From Roseomonas sp. OT10 (GTDB lineage Bacteria; Pseudomonadota; Alphaproteobacteria; Acetobacterales; Acetobacteraceae): a stretch of DNA of 64,000 nt. The notes beneath the pieces are model-generated. The model did no database searches, was not told where the DNA came from, and was given only the letters and a program-made list of their open reading frames with translations. Below are positions 1 to 8,928 of this stretch, piece by piece. The stretch spans positions 248,001 through 312,000 of the forward strand of contig NZ_CP087719.1 of the NCBI RefSeq assembly GCF_020991085.1. The letters run 5' to 3'. The stretch's first letter is position 1. Each line of letters opens with the position of its first letter. Position numbers and translations under genes: made by a program.

Positions 1-144
1 GCCATCCGCCTGCGCGCCGCCCGCCTCGCCGTGGTGCGGCGCGGCCGCGTGGTGGCGGAATCCCCGTCCCGCCGGGCCAGCCTGTACCTGGAGGGCCGGC
101 CGGAGGGCGTCGCCGCCTGGGACTACGCGCCGCGCGCCGGGTAG
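1..144 (+). CDS. Amidohydrolase C-terminus (cytosine-deaminase-like), partial
   Basis: The first 47 codons form an open frame that enters from outside the window and stops at TAG 142-144. The segment reads AIRLRAARLAVVRRGRVVAE and then a short tail. This is the usual C-terminal end of metal-dependent amidohydrolases of the cytosine deaminase (CodA) group, in which a final strand-turn-strand of the small beta-domain follows a phrase such as 'A.R......VIR.GRVVA'. No catalytic residue lies in this fragment, so the substrate cannot be judged. Cytosine deaminase, guanine deaminase or a D-aminoacylase-like enzyme are all possible. It converges with the next gene, only about 30 bases away. Confidence 0.45.
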   Translation, partial: AIRLRAARLAVVRRGRVVAESPSRRASLYLEGRPEGVAAWDYAPRAG

Positions 145-175
145 GGCGGATCGCATCCGCGGGGAAGGCGCCGCG

Positions 176-1747
176 TCAGCGCCCGTCTGCGAGGATCGCG
201 GCGGCCCGTCGGACCACCGGCTGCCAGTCGCCGAACCGCTCCTGCCGGATGATCCGCAGCGTCGGGTACCAGGGGCTGTCCTCCCGCCCGGTCAGCCAGC
301 GCCAGCAACTGTCGTAGCGGTCGAGCATCAGCACCGGCTTTCCCATCGCCCCGGCGAGGTGGACGATCGCGGTGTCCACGGCCACCACCGCGTCCAGCGA
401 GGCCAGCAGGGCGGCCGTGTCGGCGAAGTCCCGCACCTCCGCCATCGCGTCGTGCAGGGCGAGCCCCGGCGGCGGTGCCTGCGCGCGGGCGGTCTCGCCC
501 TTCTGCAGGCTGATCCAGTCGATGCCGGGGACCGTCGCCAGCGGCGCGAGGGCGGCGAGCGGCAGGCTGCGCCGCCGGTCCATCCTCCCGGGCTCCGCCG
601 CGCTGCGGGGCGAGCCGGCCCAGACCAGCCCGACGCGCCGGCGCCCCGCGGCGCGCGGCGGCAGGCGGGCGGCCCGATGCGGGACGAGGGCGGGATCGGG
701 CGTGATGTAGGGGATGCCCGCGGGGATCGTCTCCAGCGTGGTCCCGAACACCTGCGCCAGCCGCATGAACGGGCAATGCGCGTCCAGGCGCGGCAGGGCG
801 ACGTGGCCGGACAGCACCTCCGCCACGCCCGGAATGCCCTGGAACAGGCGCCGCAGCTCCTCCGGCACCCAGGCCAGGACGCGGGCGCCGCGTTCCGCCA
901 GCAGCGGCAGGTAGCGGGCGAATTGCAGCATGTCGCCGAAGCCGCGATCGGCCGTCGCCATCACCACCTGGCCGTCCAGCCGCTGCCCCGGCCGCAGCGG
1001 CGCCAGCAGCCGCGCGGGCGGCAGCGCCGGCGGGCCGTACAGCCCGCGGCGCCGGTCGAACTCCGGCCAGCCCTCCGCCAGCCGCCCGGCGCGCAGCAGC
1101 GCCATGCCGTGGTTGAGGTGGATCGCGTCGTCCCCGGGCGCGAGCGCCAGCGCCTGCCGGAAATTCCCGAACGCTTCCTCGAAGTGCCCCTGGTGGCTGA
1201 GCGCGAGGCCGAGGTTGTTCAGCGCCGCGGGGCGGGGCCCGGTCCGTTCCAGCAGCCGGCGCAGGCGCGCGATGGCGCCGTCGAGCGCACCTTCCTCCGC
1301 CATCAGCGTGCACAGGGCGAGCTCCGCCGCGCCGTCGTCCGGGCGCAAGGCGAGCGCCGCCTCCAGGGCGGCCCGCGCCGCGCCGGCCTGCCCCTGCTCC
1401 ATCCGCCACTCGCCTTCGGCCACCAGCAGGCGCGCATCCTCCGGCGCCAGCGCGCGGGCGGCCGCGAAGTAGGCCGCGACCGCGTCCCCGCGCCCGGCGC
1501 GGTCCAGCAGGCGCACGACGTCCCCGGCCGGGTGCGGCGCCCCTGGCCGTCGCGCGGCCACCTCGTCCAGCAGGTCCGCCGCGAGGTCGGGATGGCCGCA
1601 GCCGGAGAGGGCGAGGCCGAGCACCAGCAGACTCTCCAGCCGCGCGGGATCGGCGTAATAGAGCGGTTCGGCAAGCCGCGCCGCCGTGGCGAAGGCGCCG
1701 TCTTCCAGCGCCTGGATCGCGTCCCGCAGCCTGTCCCCGGCGGTCAT
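176..1747 (-). CDS. TPR-repeat protein with GT9-like glycosyltransferase C-terminus
   Basis: A 523-residue protein. Residues 1 to about 265 are helical tetratricopeptide-like repeats, for example AALNNLGLALSHQGHFEEAF. The C-terminal half (about 270-520) resembles the heptosyltransferase-like/GT9 fold often fused to TPRs: a GFGDMLQFARYLPLL helix, a GLVWAGSP strand, and the late signature VDTAIVHLAGAMGKPVLML followed by a DSCWRWL..R.DSPWYP block. Such proteins are usually linked to surface glycan or O-GlcNAc-like transfer, but acceptor and donor are unknown. I chose the ATG at 1747 because the 43 codons upstream in frame are low-complexity and lie in the divergent promoter gap. It is transcribed away from the ABC operon at 1894. 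Confidence 0.75.
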   Translation of the reverse strand: MTAGDRLRDAIQALEDGAFATAARLAEPLYYADPARLESLLVLGLALSGCGHPDLAADLLDEVAARRPGAPHPAGDVVRLLDRAGRGDAVAAYFAAARALAPEDARLLVAEGEWRMEQGQAGAARAALEAALALRPDDGAAELALCTLMAEEGALDGAIARLRRLLERTGPRPAALNNLGLALSHQGHFEEAFGNFRQALALAPGDDAIHLNHGMALLRAGRLAEGWPEFDRRRGLYGPPALPPARLLAPLRPGQRLDGQVVMATADRGFGDMLQFARYLPLLAERGARVLAWVPEELRRLFQGIPGVAEVLSGHVALPRLDAHCPFMRLAQVFGTTLETIPAGIPYITPDPALVPHRAARLPPRAAGRRRVGLVWAGSPRSAAEPGRMDRRRSLPLAALAPLATVPGIDWISLQKGETARAQAPPPGLALHDAMAEVRDFADTAALLASLDAVVAVDTAIVHLAGAMGKPVLMLDRYDSCWRWLTGREDSPWYPTLRIIRQERFGDWQPVVRRAAAILADGR

Positions 1748-1893
1748 CCGTGCCACACCATCCGGGCGGGCTTGTAGGGCGTCGGGCCCGGCGCCGGATA
1801 GCCCGCCCGGATTCCACCGGATGAATTTCTGGGCTAGGCAGGAGGGGAACCGGGGCGCGACCCCGGACCGCACCATGCCGAGGAGGCCCAGGG

Positions 1894-3225
1894 ATGATCC
1901 GCCGCCGTACCGTCGCAGCCGCCGCGCTGCTCGCCCCCGCCGCCCTTGCGTCCCGTGCCCGGGCCCAGGCGCCCACGGGCAAGGTGACGGTCGTCACCTC
2001 CTTCGCCAAGGACGTCACCGACCCCTTCAAGCGCGCCTTCGAGAAGGCGGTGCCGGGCGTGACGCTGGAGGTGCAGAACCGCAACACCAATGCCGGGGTG
2101 AAGTTCGTCGAGGAGACGCGCGGCAACAACCAGACGGACCTGTTCTGGGCCTCCGCCCCCGATGCCTTCGAGGTGCTGAAGGGCAAGAGGCTGCTCCAGG
2201 AGTACCGCCCGCGCGCCGCGGGCATCCCGGAGAAGGTCGGCAGCTATCCGATCCACGACCCGCAGGGCTTCTATTGCGGCTTCGCGGCCTCGGGCTATGG
2301 CATCATGTGGAACACGCGCTACGCCCGCGCCAACCGCCTGCCCGATCCGAAGGAATGGGCGGACCTCGCCGCGCCCGCCTTCCACGACCACGTCGCCATC
2401 GCCGCCCCCTCGCGCTCCGGCACGACGCACCTGACGATCGAGACGATCCTGCAGGGCGAGGGCTGGGAGAAGGGCTGGGACACCATCAAGCGGATGGCGG
2501 GCAATTTCCGCACCGTCTCCGACCGCTCCTTCGGCGTGCCGGAGGCGGTGAACTCCGGCCAGGTCGGCGCGGGCATCGTGATCGACTTCTTCGCCTTCTC
2601 CGCCCAGGCCTCCGGCTTCCCGGTGCGCTTCGTCTATCCCTCCGTCACGGCCATCGTGCCGGCCAATATCGGCATCGTCGCCAATGCGCCGAACCAGGCG
2701 GGGGCGCGGGCCTTCGTGGAGTTCCTGCTCTCGCCGGCCGGGCAGGAGGTGCTGCTGGAGCCGGGCATCCGCCGCCTGCCGGTGCTGCCCTCCGTCTACG
2801 CCAAGGCGCCGGCCGACTACCCGAACCCCTTCACCGACCCGCGCCTCTCCGCCACGCCCCCCTTCGACGCCGACCGTTCGGAAGGGCGCACGGCGGCGGT
2901 GGACACGCTGTTCGACCAGCTCATCACCTTCCAGCTCGACGCGCTGAAGGGCGCGACCAAGGCGGTGCAGGAGGCCGAGGCGGCTCTGGCGAAGCGCGAC
3001 AACGCCCAGGCCCGCGCGGTAGTGGCCGAGGCGCGCGCCCTGATCGCCGCCATGCCGGTGAGCGAGGCGGAAGCCTCGGGCGCCGAGCTGCGCGCGGCCT
3101 TCGCGGGCGGGGCGGCGGCCGGCGGGCGCCAGGCGGAGGTGGAGCAGCGCTGGGCTGCCTTCGGCCGCGAACGCTACGCCCAGGCGAAGGCCAAGGCGGA
3201 GGAGGCGGCGCGGCTGGCGCGCTGA
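1894..3225 (+). CDS. ABC transporter periplasmic substrate-binding protein (AfuA/PgtC-like)
   Basis: 443 residues with an RRR-containing export signal and an alanine-rich hydrophobic core ending ARAQA near residue 26. The body (about 30-330) has the family 1/13 solute-binding pattern (KVTVVTSFAKDV at the start, a GIMWNTRYA strand, VPANIGIVANAPN). It resembles Fe(III), 2-aminoethylphosphonate or phosphoglycerate binding proteins. The C-terminal 100 residues are unusual: a charged, alanine-rich, probably helical extension that ordinary Fe-binding AfuA proteins of about 330 residues lack. PgtC-like proteins are longer, so PgtC-type is an alternative. AGGAGG lies a few bases before the ATG. The permease gene starts one base after the stop, so the genes are coupled. 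The ligand cannot be told from sequence alone. Confidence 0.85.
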   Translation: MIRRRTVAAAALLAPAALASRARAQAPTGKVTVVTSFAKDVTDPFKRAFEKAVPGVTLEVQNRNTNAGVKFVEETRGNNQTDLFWASAPDAFEVLKGKRLLQEYRPRAAGIPEKVGSYPIHDPQGFYCGFAASGYGIMWNTRYARANRLPDPKEWADLAAPAFHDHVAIAAPSRSGTTHLTIETILQGEGWEKGWDTIKRMAGNFRTVSDRSFGVPEAVNSGQVGAGIVIDFFAFSAQASGFPVRFVYPSVTAIVPANIGIVANAPNQAGARAFVEFLLSPAGQEVLLEPGIRRLPVLPSVYAKAPADYPNPFTDPRLSATPPFDADRSEGRTAAVDTLFDQLITFQLDALKGATKAVQEAEAALAKRDNAQARAVVAEARALIAAMPVSEAEASGAELRAAFAGGAAAGGRQAEVEQRWAAFGRERYAQAKAKAEEAARLAR

Positions 3226-3226
3226 G

Positions 3227-4948
3227 GTGTCGCTCGCCCCCGGAAGCCTGGCCCTGGGTTCGCCGGCCCGGGCCGCGCCCCGCTTCACCGCGGGGCAGGC
3301 CCTGGCCGGGCTGCTGATCGCCCTGTTCCTGGGGCTGTTCCTGCTGCTGCCGGTGGCGCAGGTCGCCTATGTCGCCTTCACCGAGAAGGGGACGGGCGCC
3401 TTCACCCTGGTCAACTTCCTGGACTTCGCGCGCACCGACCTGTTCGTGCGGTCCTTCTGGAACTCCGTCTATGTCTCCGCCATGTCCGTGGTGCTGGCCT
3501 CCGTCTTCGCCCTGCCGCTCGCCTATCTCACCACGCGCTTCGAGTTCCGCGGCGCCGGGCTGGTGCAGACCCTGGGCTTCATCCCGCTGATCATGCCGCC
3601 CTTCGTCGGCGCGGTGGCGATGCAGCTGCTGTTCGGCCGCAGCGGCACGGTCAACCTGCTGCTGGAGGACCATCTCGGGATCAACATCCCCTTCATGGAG
3701 GGGCTGAACGGGGTGATCCTGGTGCAGTCCGTCCACTACTTCCCTTTCATCCTGATCAACCTCTCCGCCGCCCTGCGCAACATCGACCGCGCGATGGAGG
3801 AGGCGGCGCAGAACCTCGGCTCCTCCGGGATGCGGCTGTTCCGGCGCATCGTCTTCCCGCTCGCCATGCCGGGCTATGTTGCCGGCGCCTCGCTGGTCTT
3901 CGTGAAGGTGTTCGACGACCTGGCGACGCCGCTGCTGCTGAACGTGAAGGACATGCTGGCGCCGCAGGCCTACCTGCGCGTCACCTCGATCGGCATCGCC
4001 GACCCGATGGGCTACGTCATCGCCATCGTGCTGATCGTGGCGTCCGTCGCGGCCATGGCGCTCTCCGCGCTGGCCATGCGCGGGCGCGACTACGCCACGG
4101 TGCAGCGCGGCGGCGGGGGCCTGGCAAAGCGCCGGCTGCGGCCGTGGGAATTGGTGCTCGCCTACTGCACCGTGGGGCTGATCCTGCTGCTGGTGCTGGC
4201 GCCGCATCTGGGCCTCGCGCTGCTCTCCTTCGCCACGATCTGGTCCTACAGCCCGCTGCCCGACGCCTTCACGCTCGCGCACTACGCCCGCGTCTTCGGC
4301 GAGAGCGGCGTCTTCATCCGCAACACCCTGCTCTACGCCACGCTGGCCGGCGGCATCGACGTGGTGCTGGGGGTGGCCATCGCCTACCTGCTGCTGCGCA
4401 CGCAGTTGCCCTTCCGCCGCTGGCTGGACTGGGCGGCGACCTCGGCGCTGGCCATCCCCGGCGTGGTGCTGGGCATCGGCTACCTGCGCACCTTCTACAA
4501 CGTCACCCTGCCGGACGGGCGGCCGCTCGCCTCGCTCTGGGTGATGATCGTCCTGGCGCTGGCCATCCGCCGCCTGCCCTACGCCCTGCGCGCCTGCGTC
4601 GCGGCGTTGCAGCAGCTCTCCGTCTCGCTGGAGGAAGCGGCCGAGAACCTGGGCGCCACCCGCTGGCGCACCCTCCGCCGCGTGGTCGTGCCGCTGATGA
4701 CGGGCGGCATCCTGGCGGGCTTCGTCACCTCCTTCGCCACCGCCGCCGTCGAGCTCTCCGCGACCCTGATGCTGGTGCAGAGCGAATCCGACGCGCCGCT
4801 CGCCTTCGGGCTCTACCTGTTCATGCAGTCCGCCGCCGGGCGCGGGCCGGGGGCTGCGCTGGGCGTGATCGCCGTGGTGCTGGTCGCCACCTGCACGCTG
4901 CTGTCGCACTGGCTGGTGGAACGCGGGCAGCGGGCGGTGCGCGGATGA
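3227..4948 (+). CDS. ABC transporter permease, two fused inner-membrane halves (FbpB type)
   Basis: 573 residues starting at GTG 3227, one base after the binding-protein stop. It contains two tandem six-helix permease domains. Each carries the EAA loop that docks the ATPase: MEEAAQNLGSSGMRLFRRI around residue 190 and LEEAAENLGATRWRTLRRV around residue 470. This duplicated arrangement is typical of Fe(III) (FbpB/AfuB) and 2-aminoethylphosphonate importers. The protein would pass the ligand delivered by the upstream binding protein across the inner membrane. A palindromic non-coding element separates it from its ATPase gene. Confidence 0.9.
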   Translation: MSLAPGSLALGSPARAAPRFTAGQALAGLLIALFLGLFLLLPVAQVAYVAFTEKGTGAFTLVNFLDFARTDLFVRSFWNSVYVSAMSVVLASVFALPLAYLTTRFEFRGAGLVQTLGFIPLIMPPFVGAVAMQLLFGRSGTVNLLLEDHLGINIPFMEGLNGVILVQSVHYFPFILINLSAALRNIDRAMEEAAQNLGSSGMRLFRRIVFPLAMPGYVAGASLVFVKVFDDLATPLLLNVKDMLAPQAYLRVTSIGIADPMGYVIAIVLIVASVAAMALSALAMRGRDYATVQRGGGGLAKRRLRPWELVLAYCTVGLILLLVLAPHLGLALLSFATIWSYSPLPDAFTLAHYARVFGESGVFIRNTLLYATLAGGIDVVLGVAIAYLLLRTQLPFRRWLDWAATSALAIPGVVLGIGYLRTFYNVTLPDGRPLASLWVMIVLALAIRRLPYALRACVAALQQLSVSLEEAAENLGATRWRTLRRVVVPLMTGGILAGFVTSFATAAVELSATLMLVQSESDAPLAFGLYLFMQSAAGRGPGAALGVIAVVLVATCTLLSHWLVERGQRAVRG

Positions 4949-4960
4949 CAGGTGTCGCAG

Positions 4961-5127
4961 CCTGGGGGAGTGACCTCCCCCAGACCCCCTCCCTCTTTCG
5001 GGAGTCCGCCAGGAGGCAAGACCTGCGCCCGTGTCACGCGGGCTCCGCCCGCGGGTCCGGTGCAGGCCCCGCAACGCGCGGGCGTCTGAAAGAGGGAGGG
5101 GAATTCGGGGGAGTTCACTCCCCCGGG
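4961..5127. repeat. Inverted-repeat element inside the ABC operon
   Basis: Two arms of about 40 bases (4961-4999 and 5088-5127) are near reverse complements, with about four fifths of positions matching by eye. Both contain the phrase GGGGGAGT-GA..TCCCCC and a CTCCCTCTTTC block. About 88 bases of GC-rich, itself partly palindromic sequence lie between them. The element fills the gap between permease and ATPase genes that are otherwise one operon. It looks like a small MITE/REP-type insertion that could form a large hairpin in the transcript. Only one copy is in this window and it is unrelated to the 420-bp repeat. Confidence 0.6.
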
Positions 5128-5150
5128 ATTCGACGCCGGAACACCGAGCG

Positions 5151-6251
5151 ATGAGGGACGGAACCGTGACCACCACCGCACCGGCGGGAATCCGGGTCGA
5201 GGGCGTGGACCTCTCCTTCGGCACGCACCGGGTGCTGAAGGACATCCATCTGGAGATCCAGCCGGGCGAGCTCTTCGCCTTCCTCGGCCCCTCCGGCTGC
5301 GGCAAGACGACGCTGCTGCGCCTCATCGCCGGGTTCAACCGCGCCGATCGCGGGCGGGTGCTGGTGGGCGGGCGCGACATCTCCGCCCTGCCGCCCTGGA
5401 AGCGCGACGTGGGGATGGTGTTCCAGTCCTATGCGCTGTGGCCGCACATGACCGTGCGCCGCAACGTCGCCTTCGGGCTGGAGGAACGCCGCGTGCCCCG
5501 CGCGGAGATCGCCCGGCGGGTGGAGGCGGCGCTCGCCCTGGTCGGGCTCTCCGCCCTGGCGGAGCGGCGGCCGTCGCAGCTGTCCGGCGGGCAGCAGCAG
5601 CGCGTGGCGCTGGCCCGCACGCTGGTGATCGAGCCGCGCGTGCTGCTGCTGGACGAGCCATTGTCCAACCTCGACGCCAGCCTGCGCGTGCAGGTGCGGC
5701 GGGAGCTGCGGGAATTGCAGCAACGGCTGGGGCTGACGACCATCTTCGTCACCCACGACCAGGAGGAGGCGAACACCATCTGCGACCGTATCGCCGTGAT
5801 GAGCGACGGGGTGGTGCAGCAGGTCGGCACGCCGATGGAGCTGTACCAGCGCCCGGCCAACCTCTTCGTCGCGGGCTTCCTGGGCACGGCGAACGTGCTG
5901 GCCGGCGAGGTGGTGGGAGAGGGCGCCGCCCGCGCCTTCCGCATCGCGCCGGAGGTCGCCGTGCCGGTCCCGCCCGGCACCGCGGTCCCACCCGGCGCGC
6001 GCCTGGTCTTCCGGCCCCAGGCGGCGTCGCTGGGCCCCGGCGGGCCGGGCGCGGTGGCCATGCCGGGCGTCCTCCGCCACCGCGAGTTCCTCGGCCCCTT
6101 CGTGCGCTACGCCGTCACCGTGCCGGGGGGCGAGGTGCTGGTGGACCAGCCCTTCCACGCCGGCGTGCCGGTGCGCGAGGTGGGCGAGGCGGCGGAGGTC
6201 TCGCTCTCCCCCTCCGGGCTGCTGTGGCTCGAGAACGCGCCGCCCCGCTGA
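5151..6251 (+). CDS. ABC transporter ATP-binding protein (FbpC/PotA-like)
   Basis: 366 residues energising the importer encoded upstream. Visible motifs in order: Walker A GPSGCGKTTLL around residue 47, Q-loop VFQSYALWPHM, signature LSGGQQQRVALARTL, Walker B VLLLDEPLSNLDA, and switch histidine in FVTHDQEEAN. Residues after about 250 form the TOBE-type regulatory domain of CUT1/Fe/phosphonate ATPases. I chose ATG 5151; a GTG at 5167 is an alternative start nearer the conserved region. The 200-base gap from the permease holds the inverted-repeat element at 4961-5127, which may change how much ATPase is made relative to permease. Confidence 0.9.
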   Translation: MRDGTVTTTAPAGIRVEGVDLSFGTHRVLKDIHLEIQPGELFAFLGPSGCGKTTLLRLIAGFNRADRGRVLVGGRDISALPPWKRDVGMVFQSYALWPHMTVRRNVAFGLEERRVPRAEIARRVEAALALVGLSALAERRPSQLSGGQQQRVALARTLVIEPRVLLLDEPLSNLDASLRVQVRRELRELQQRLGLTTIFVTHDQEEANTICDRIAVMSDGVVQQVGTPMELYQRPANLFVAGFLGTANVLAGEVVGEGAARAFRIAPEVAVPVPPGTAVPPGARLVFRPQAASLGPGGPGAVAMPGVLRHREFLGPFVRYAVTVPGGEVLVDQPFHAGVPVREVGEAAEVSLSPSGLLWLENAPPR

Positions 6252-6332
6252 TCCTCGCGAGCAGCCCCGTTCCGGCCGGCATCCCCGATCGCCGGAAGCA
6301 GGGCCGCGGGGCCGACGCCGCGATTGGCGGCC

Positions 6333-6757
6333 TCATCCGCGCGGCGTGATGCGCCGGTCCGTGCCGGCGCGGGGTGCGCGCGTGGCCCGGGGGCAAGGCT
6401 CTGCCTCGCCCCTGATACCCCCACTCCGCCAGGACCCTGCGGGCCCTGGACCCGGTGGGCGCTGCCGCGGGACAGCCTGATACGGGGTCACAGCGCCGAG
6501 GAGCCATGCTCCTCGGCGGGTACGGCCGCAGCACTCGCTGACGCCCTCTGAATCTTTTCCAGGGTCCCGCCTGTCCGCGCGCTGTCAGGGTTCAGCCCGC
6601 AGGCTGACGGCAGCCACGAAGCACCAGACTCCCAGCGGGGACCGGGGCCCGCTTGTGGCCCCGGCAGGGGAGGGTCTGGGAGGGGACGGCGTCCCCTCCC
6701 GGTCCGACGCCCGAACACGACAGTACGACGGGTCAGGTCGTCCTGTCGCCCGTATCA
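6333..6757 (-). repeat. 420-bp interspersed hairpin repeat, copy A
   Basis: One of five copies of the same element. Defining order, read on the minus strand here: the TGA-containing end, a TGACCCGTCGT box, a GGGAGGGGAC/GTCCCCTCCC hairpin, a GGGGCC..GGCCCC hairpin, a CAGCCTGCGGGCTG hairpin, a GCCGAGGAG/CTCCTCGGC hairpin, a CCAGG.CCC/GGG.CCTGG hairpin, a GGGGGC.AGGC/GCCT.GCCCCC hairpin, and the other end. Left end (6333) reads inward TCATCCGCGCGGCGTGATG; right end reads inward TGATACGGGCGACAGG. The right-end TGA is the stop codon of the ABC ATPase gene ending at 6755. The copy fills the gap between two convergent ABC ATPase genes, and the 6252-6332 leftover shows nothing. Confidence 0.85.
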
Positions 6758-7675
6758 GGCCAGCACGTAGTGCCCGGCCGATACCTCGCGCAGTGCTGCC
6801 TCGGCGGGCGGCGTGACGGCCTCGTAGGCGATGCGCTGGCTCAGGCGCTCCCGGTCCGGGTCGGCGATCGGGGCGGCGGACAGCAGGGCACGGGTATAGG
6901 GGTGCTGTGCATCGGCGAAGACCTGGGCGGTGCTGCCCATCTCGACGATCCGGCCGCGCAGCATGACGGCGACGCGGTGGCACAGGTGGCGGACCATGCC
7001 GAGGTCGTGGGCGATGAACAGGTAGGCCATGCCCATCTCCTCCTGCAGGTCCATGAACAGGTTCACGATCTGCGCCTGGATCGAGACGTCCAGCGCGGTG
7101 ATCGGCTCGTCCGCCACGATCAGCTGCGGGCGGAGCGCGATGGCGCGGGCGATGCCGATGCGCTGGCGCTGCCCGCCCGAGAACTGGTGCGGGAAGCGGT
7201 CGAGGAAGCGCGGGTCCAGCCCCACCTGGCGGAACAGCTCCGACACCTTCTCGCGCTGGTCTTCCGCGTTGCGGACGCGGCCATGGACGCGCAGCGGCTC
7301 GCCCACGCTCTCCCCCACCCGCATGCGCGGGTTCAGGGAGGCATAGGGGTCCTGGAACACCACCTGCAGCCGCTGGCGGATCGGCCGCATCGCGCCCTTG
7401 CCCATCCGGGTGATGTCCTGGCCCTCGAAGCGGATGCGGCCGCCGGTCGGATCGTCCAGCCGCAGGACGAGGCGCCCGGTGGTGCTCTTGCCCGAGCCGG
7501 ATTCGCCGACCAGGCCCAGCGTCTCGCCTGGCTTCACGGTGAAGGAGATGCCGTCCACCGCCTTCACCGTGTGGTCGATCCGGCCGAACAGCCCGCGTGT
7601 GGTGTGGAAGTGGCGGGAGAGGTTCTCCACCTCCAGCAGCGGCGTTGCGGAAGGCGCGGGAGGGATGGCGTTCAT
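6755..7675 (-). CDS. Oligo/dipeptide-type ABC transporter ATPase (DppF-like)
   Basis: 306 residues with all ABC motifs: Walker [15 protein letters not shown]-loop VFQDPYASLNPRMRVGE, signature FSGGQRQRIGIARAI, Walker B LIVADEPITALDVS, and H-loop FIAHDLGMV. The early [20 protein letters not shown] start and the HPYTRALLSA phrase place it with the F-type subunits of peptide/nickel/glutathione importers. The usual C-terminal cysteine-rich zone after HPYTRALL is replaced by a shorter tail ending REVSAGHYVLA. It overlaps the D-type ATPase by ATGA at 7672-7675. No permease or binding-protein gene is nearby, so the partner proteins must be encoded elsewhere. Its stop codon is supplied by the end of repeat copy A. 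Confidence 0.88.
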   Translation of the reverse strand: MNAIPPAPSATPLLEVENLSRHFHTTRGLFGRIDHTVKAVDGISFTVKPGETLGLVGESGSGKSTTGRLVLRLDDPTGGRIRFEGQDITRMGKGAMRPIRQRLQVVFQDPYASLNPRMRVGESVGEPLRVHGRVRNAEDQREKVSELFRQVGLDPRFLDRFPHQFSGGQRQRIGIARAIALRPQLIVADEPITALDVSIQAQIVNLFMDLQEEMGMAYLFIAHDLGMVRHLCHRVAVMLRGRIVEMGSTAQVFADAQHPYTRALLSAAPIADPDRERLSQRIAYEAVTPPAEAALREVSAGHYVLA

Positions 7676-8706
7676 GCCGGGGCTCCTTCGGCGCGAACGG
7701 CGCGCAGGTCGTACCAGGCGGCGACCAGATGGCCCGGCACGCCGCCTTCGGCCTGCAGCAGGGGCGGCACCTCCGTGCGGCAGCGATCGGTGGCGAAGGG
7801 GTTGCGGGGGGCGAAGGGGTCGCCCTGCGGCGGGCGGAACATGTCGGGCGGCTGGCCGGGAATCTGGTAGAGCCGGCGCCGCTTCGTGCTGCCGGCCGCG
7901 CCCGCGCCGGGCTCCTCCTCCTCATCGGGCAGGGAGCGCAGCAGGCCCCAGGTATAGGCGCTGCGGGTGTCGTGGAAGACGGCCCGCGCCGGCCCGCGTT
8001 CCATGATGCGGCCGCCGTACATGACCTGCACGTTGTCGGCGAGCCCGGCCACCACCCCCATGTCGTGGGTGATCCAGATCATCGCCATGCCGAGCTGCGA
8101 GCGCAGCCGCTTCATCAGGTCCAGCACCTGGGCCTGCACCGTCACGTCCAGCGCGGTGGTGGCCTCGTCGGCGATGAGGAGCTTCGGCTCGCAGGCGATG
8201 CCGATGGCGATCATCGCGCGCTGGCGCATGCCGCCGGAGAACTGGTGCGGATACTGCTCCACCCGCTTCTGCGGGTCGGGGATGCCGACCAGGTCCAGCA
8301 GCTCCACCGCCCGCTTCATCGCCGCCGCGCGGGAGAGCTTCAGGTGCGTCACCAGCACCTCGCTGATCTGGTAGCCGACCGTCAGCACCGGGTTCAGCGA
8401 GGTCATCGGGTCCTGGAAGATCATGCCGATCTTCCCGCCGCGCAGGGCGCGCAACTCGCGTTCCGGCATGGTCAGCAGGTCGCGGCCCTCGAACAGGGCC
8501 TGGCCGCGCTCGATGCGGCCGGGTGGACGGGGGATCAGGCCGAGCATGGCGAGGACATGGACGCTCTTGCCGCTGCCGCTCTCCCCCACGATGCCGAGCG
8601 TCTCGCCGGGGGCAAGGTCGTAGGTGACGCCGGTCACGGCATGGACCGTGCCGTCCCAGGTGTCGAAGCGGACGGTCAGGTCGCGGACCTGCAGCAATGC
8701 GCTCAT
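7672..8706 (-). CDS. Oligo/dipeptide-type ABC transporter ATPase (DppD-like)
   Basis: 344 residues from ATG 8706 ([19 protein letters not shown]). Motifs: Walker [31 protein letters not shown], signature [16 protein letters not shown], Walker [14 protein letters not shown], and H-loop [12 protein letters not shown]. After [13 protein letters not shown] the oligo_HPY-like C-terminal extension follows ([12 protein letters not shown]..). The frame stays open upstream to 8949, but there is no Shine-Dalgarno before 8706. The ATG overlaps the stop of a 68-codon ORF by ATGA, so translation is probably coupled to it. With the F-type ATPase it forms the heterodimeric motor of a peptide-, nickel- or siderophore-type importer. 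Confidence 0.88.
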   Translation of the reverse strand: MSALLQVRDLTVRFDTWDGTVHAVTGVTYDLAPGETLGIVGESGSGKSVHVLAMLGLIPRPPGRIERGQALFEGRDLLTMPERELRALRGGKIGMIFQDPMTSLNPVLTVGYQISEVLVTHLKLSRAAAMKRAVELLDLVGIPDPQKRVEQYPHQFSGGMRQRAMIAIGIACEPKLLIADEATTALDVTVQAQVLDLMKRLRSQLGMAMIWITHDMGVVAGLADNVQVMYGGRIMERGPARAVFHDTRSAYTWGLLRSLPDEEEEPGAGAAGSTKRRRLYQIPGQPPDMFRPPQGDPFAPRNPFATDRCRTEVPPLLQAEGGVPGHLVAAWYDLRAVRAEGAPA

Positions 8707-8909
8707 CGGGGCCGCCGCGCCGGGACGGGGCGCAGGGCGGGCGCCAGGGGCGGTGGCGCGAAGAGCGCCGCGAGCCGGGCCGCCAGGCCGGGCCGGGAGG
8801 AGCGGCGCGGCGAGGCCCTGGAGGAGAGCAGGGCGTGCAGCCGTGGCATGGACCGCGGTGCGTGGAAGTCCTCGAGACCGAGCCATCCCCAAGGCGGCAT
8901 CGCCCGCAT
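8703..8909 (-). CDS. Small Arg/Pro-rich ORF translationally coupled to the ABC ATPases
   Basis: 68 residues, function unknown. Begins MRAMPPWGWLGLEDFHAP, then an Arg/Ala/Pro-rich body with no predicted export signal. Evidence that it is real: a strong AAGGAG sits about 8 bases upstream of its ATG, the Fur-box-like site 8929-8947 lies just upstream, and its TGA overlaps the ATPase ATG (ATGA at 8703-8706), while the ATPase itself lacks an obvious ribosome site. It may be a leader ORF whose translation feeds the ATPase, or a remnant of a larger gene. High-GC DNA makes chance ORFs of this size common, so confidence is moderate. Confidence 0.45.
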   Translation of the reverse strand: MRAMPPWGWLGLEDFHAPRSMPRLHALLSSRASPRRSSRPGLAARLAALFAPPPLAPALRPVPARRPR

Positions 8910-8928
8910 GCCCCCACTCCTTACATAT

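Noticed and set aside
2924-5380. An 818-codon open frame on the minus strand
   Set aside because: It is the antisense shadow of the ABC permease and neighbours. GC-rich codon use keeps the opposite frame open; the translation is His/Gln/Arg-rich with no domain.
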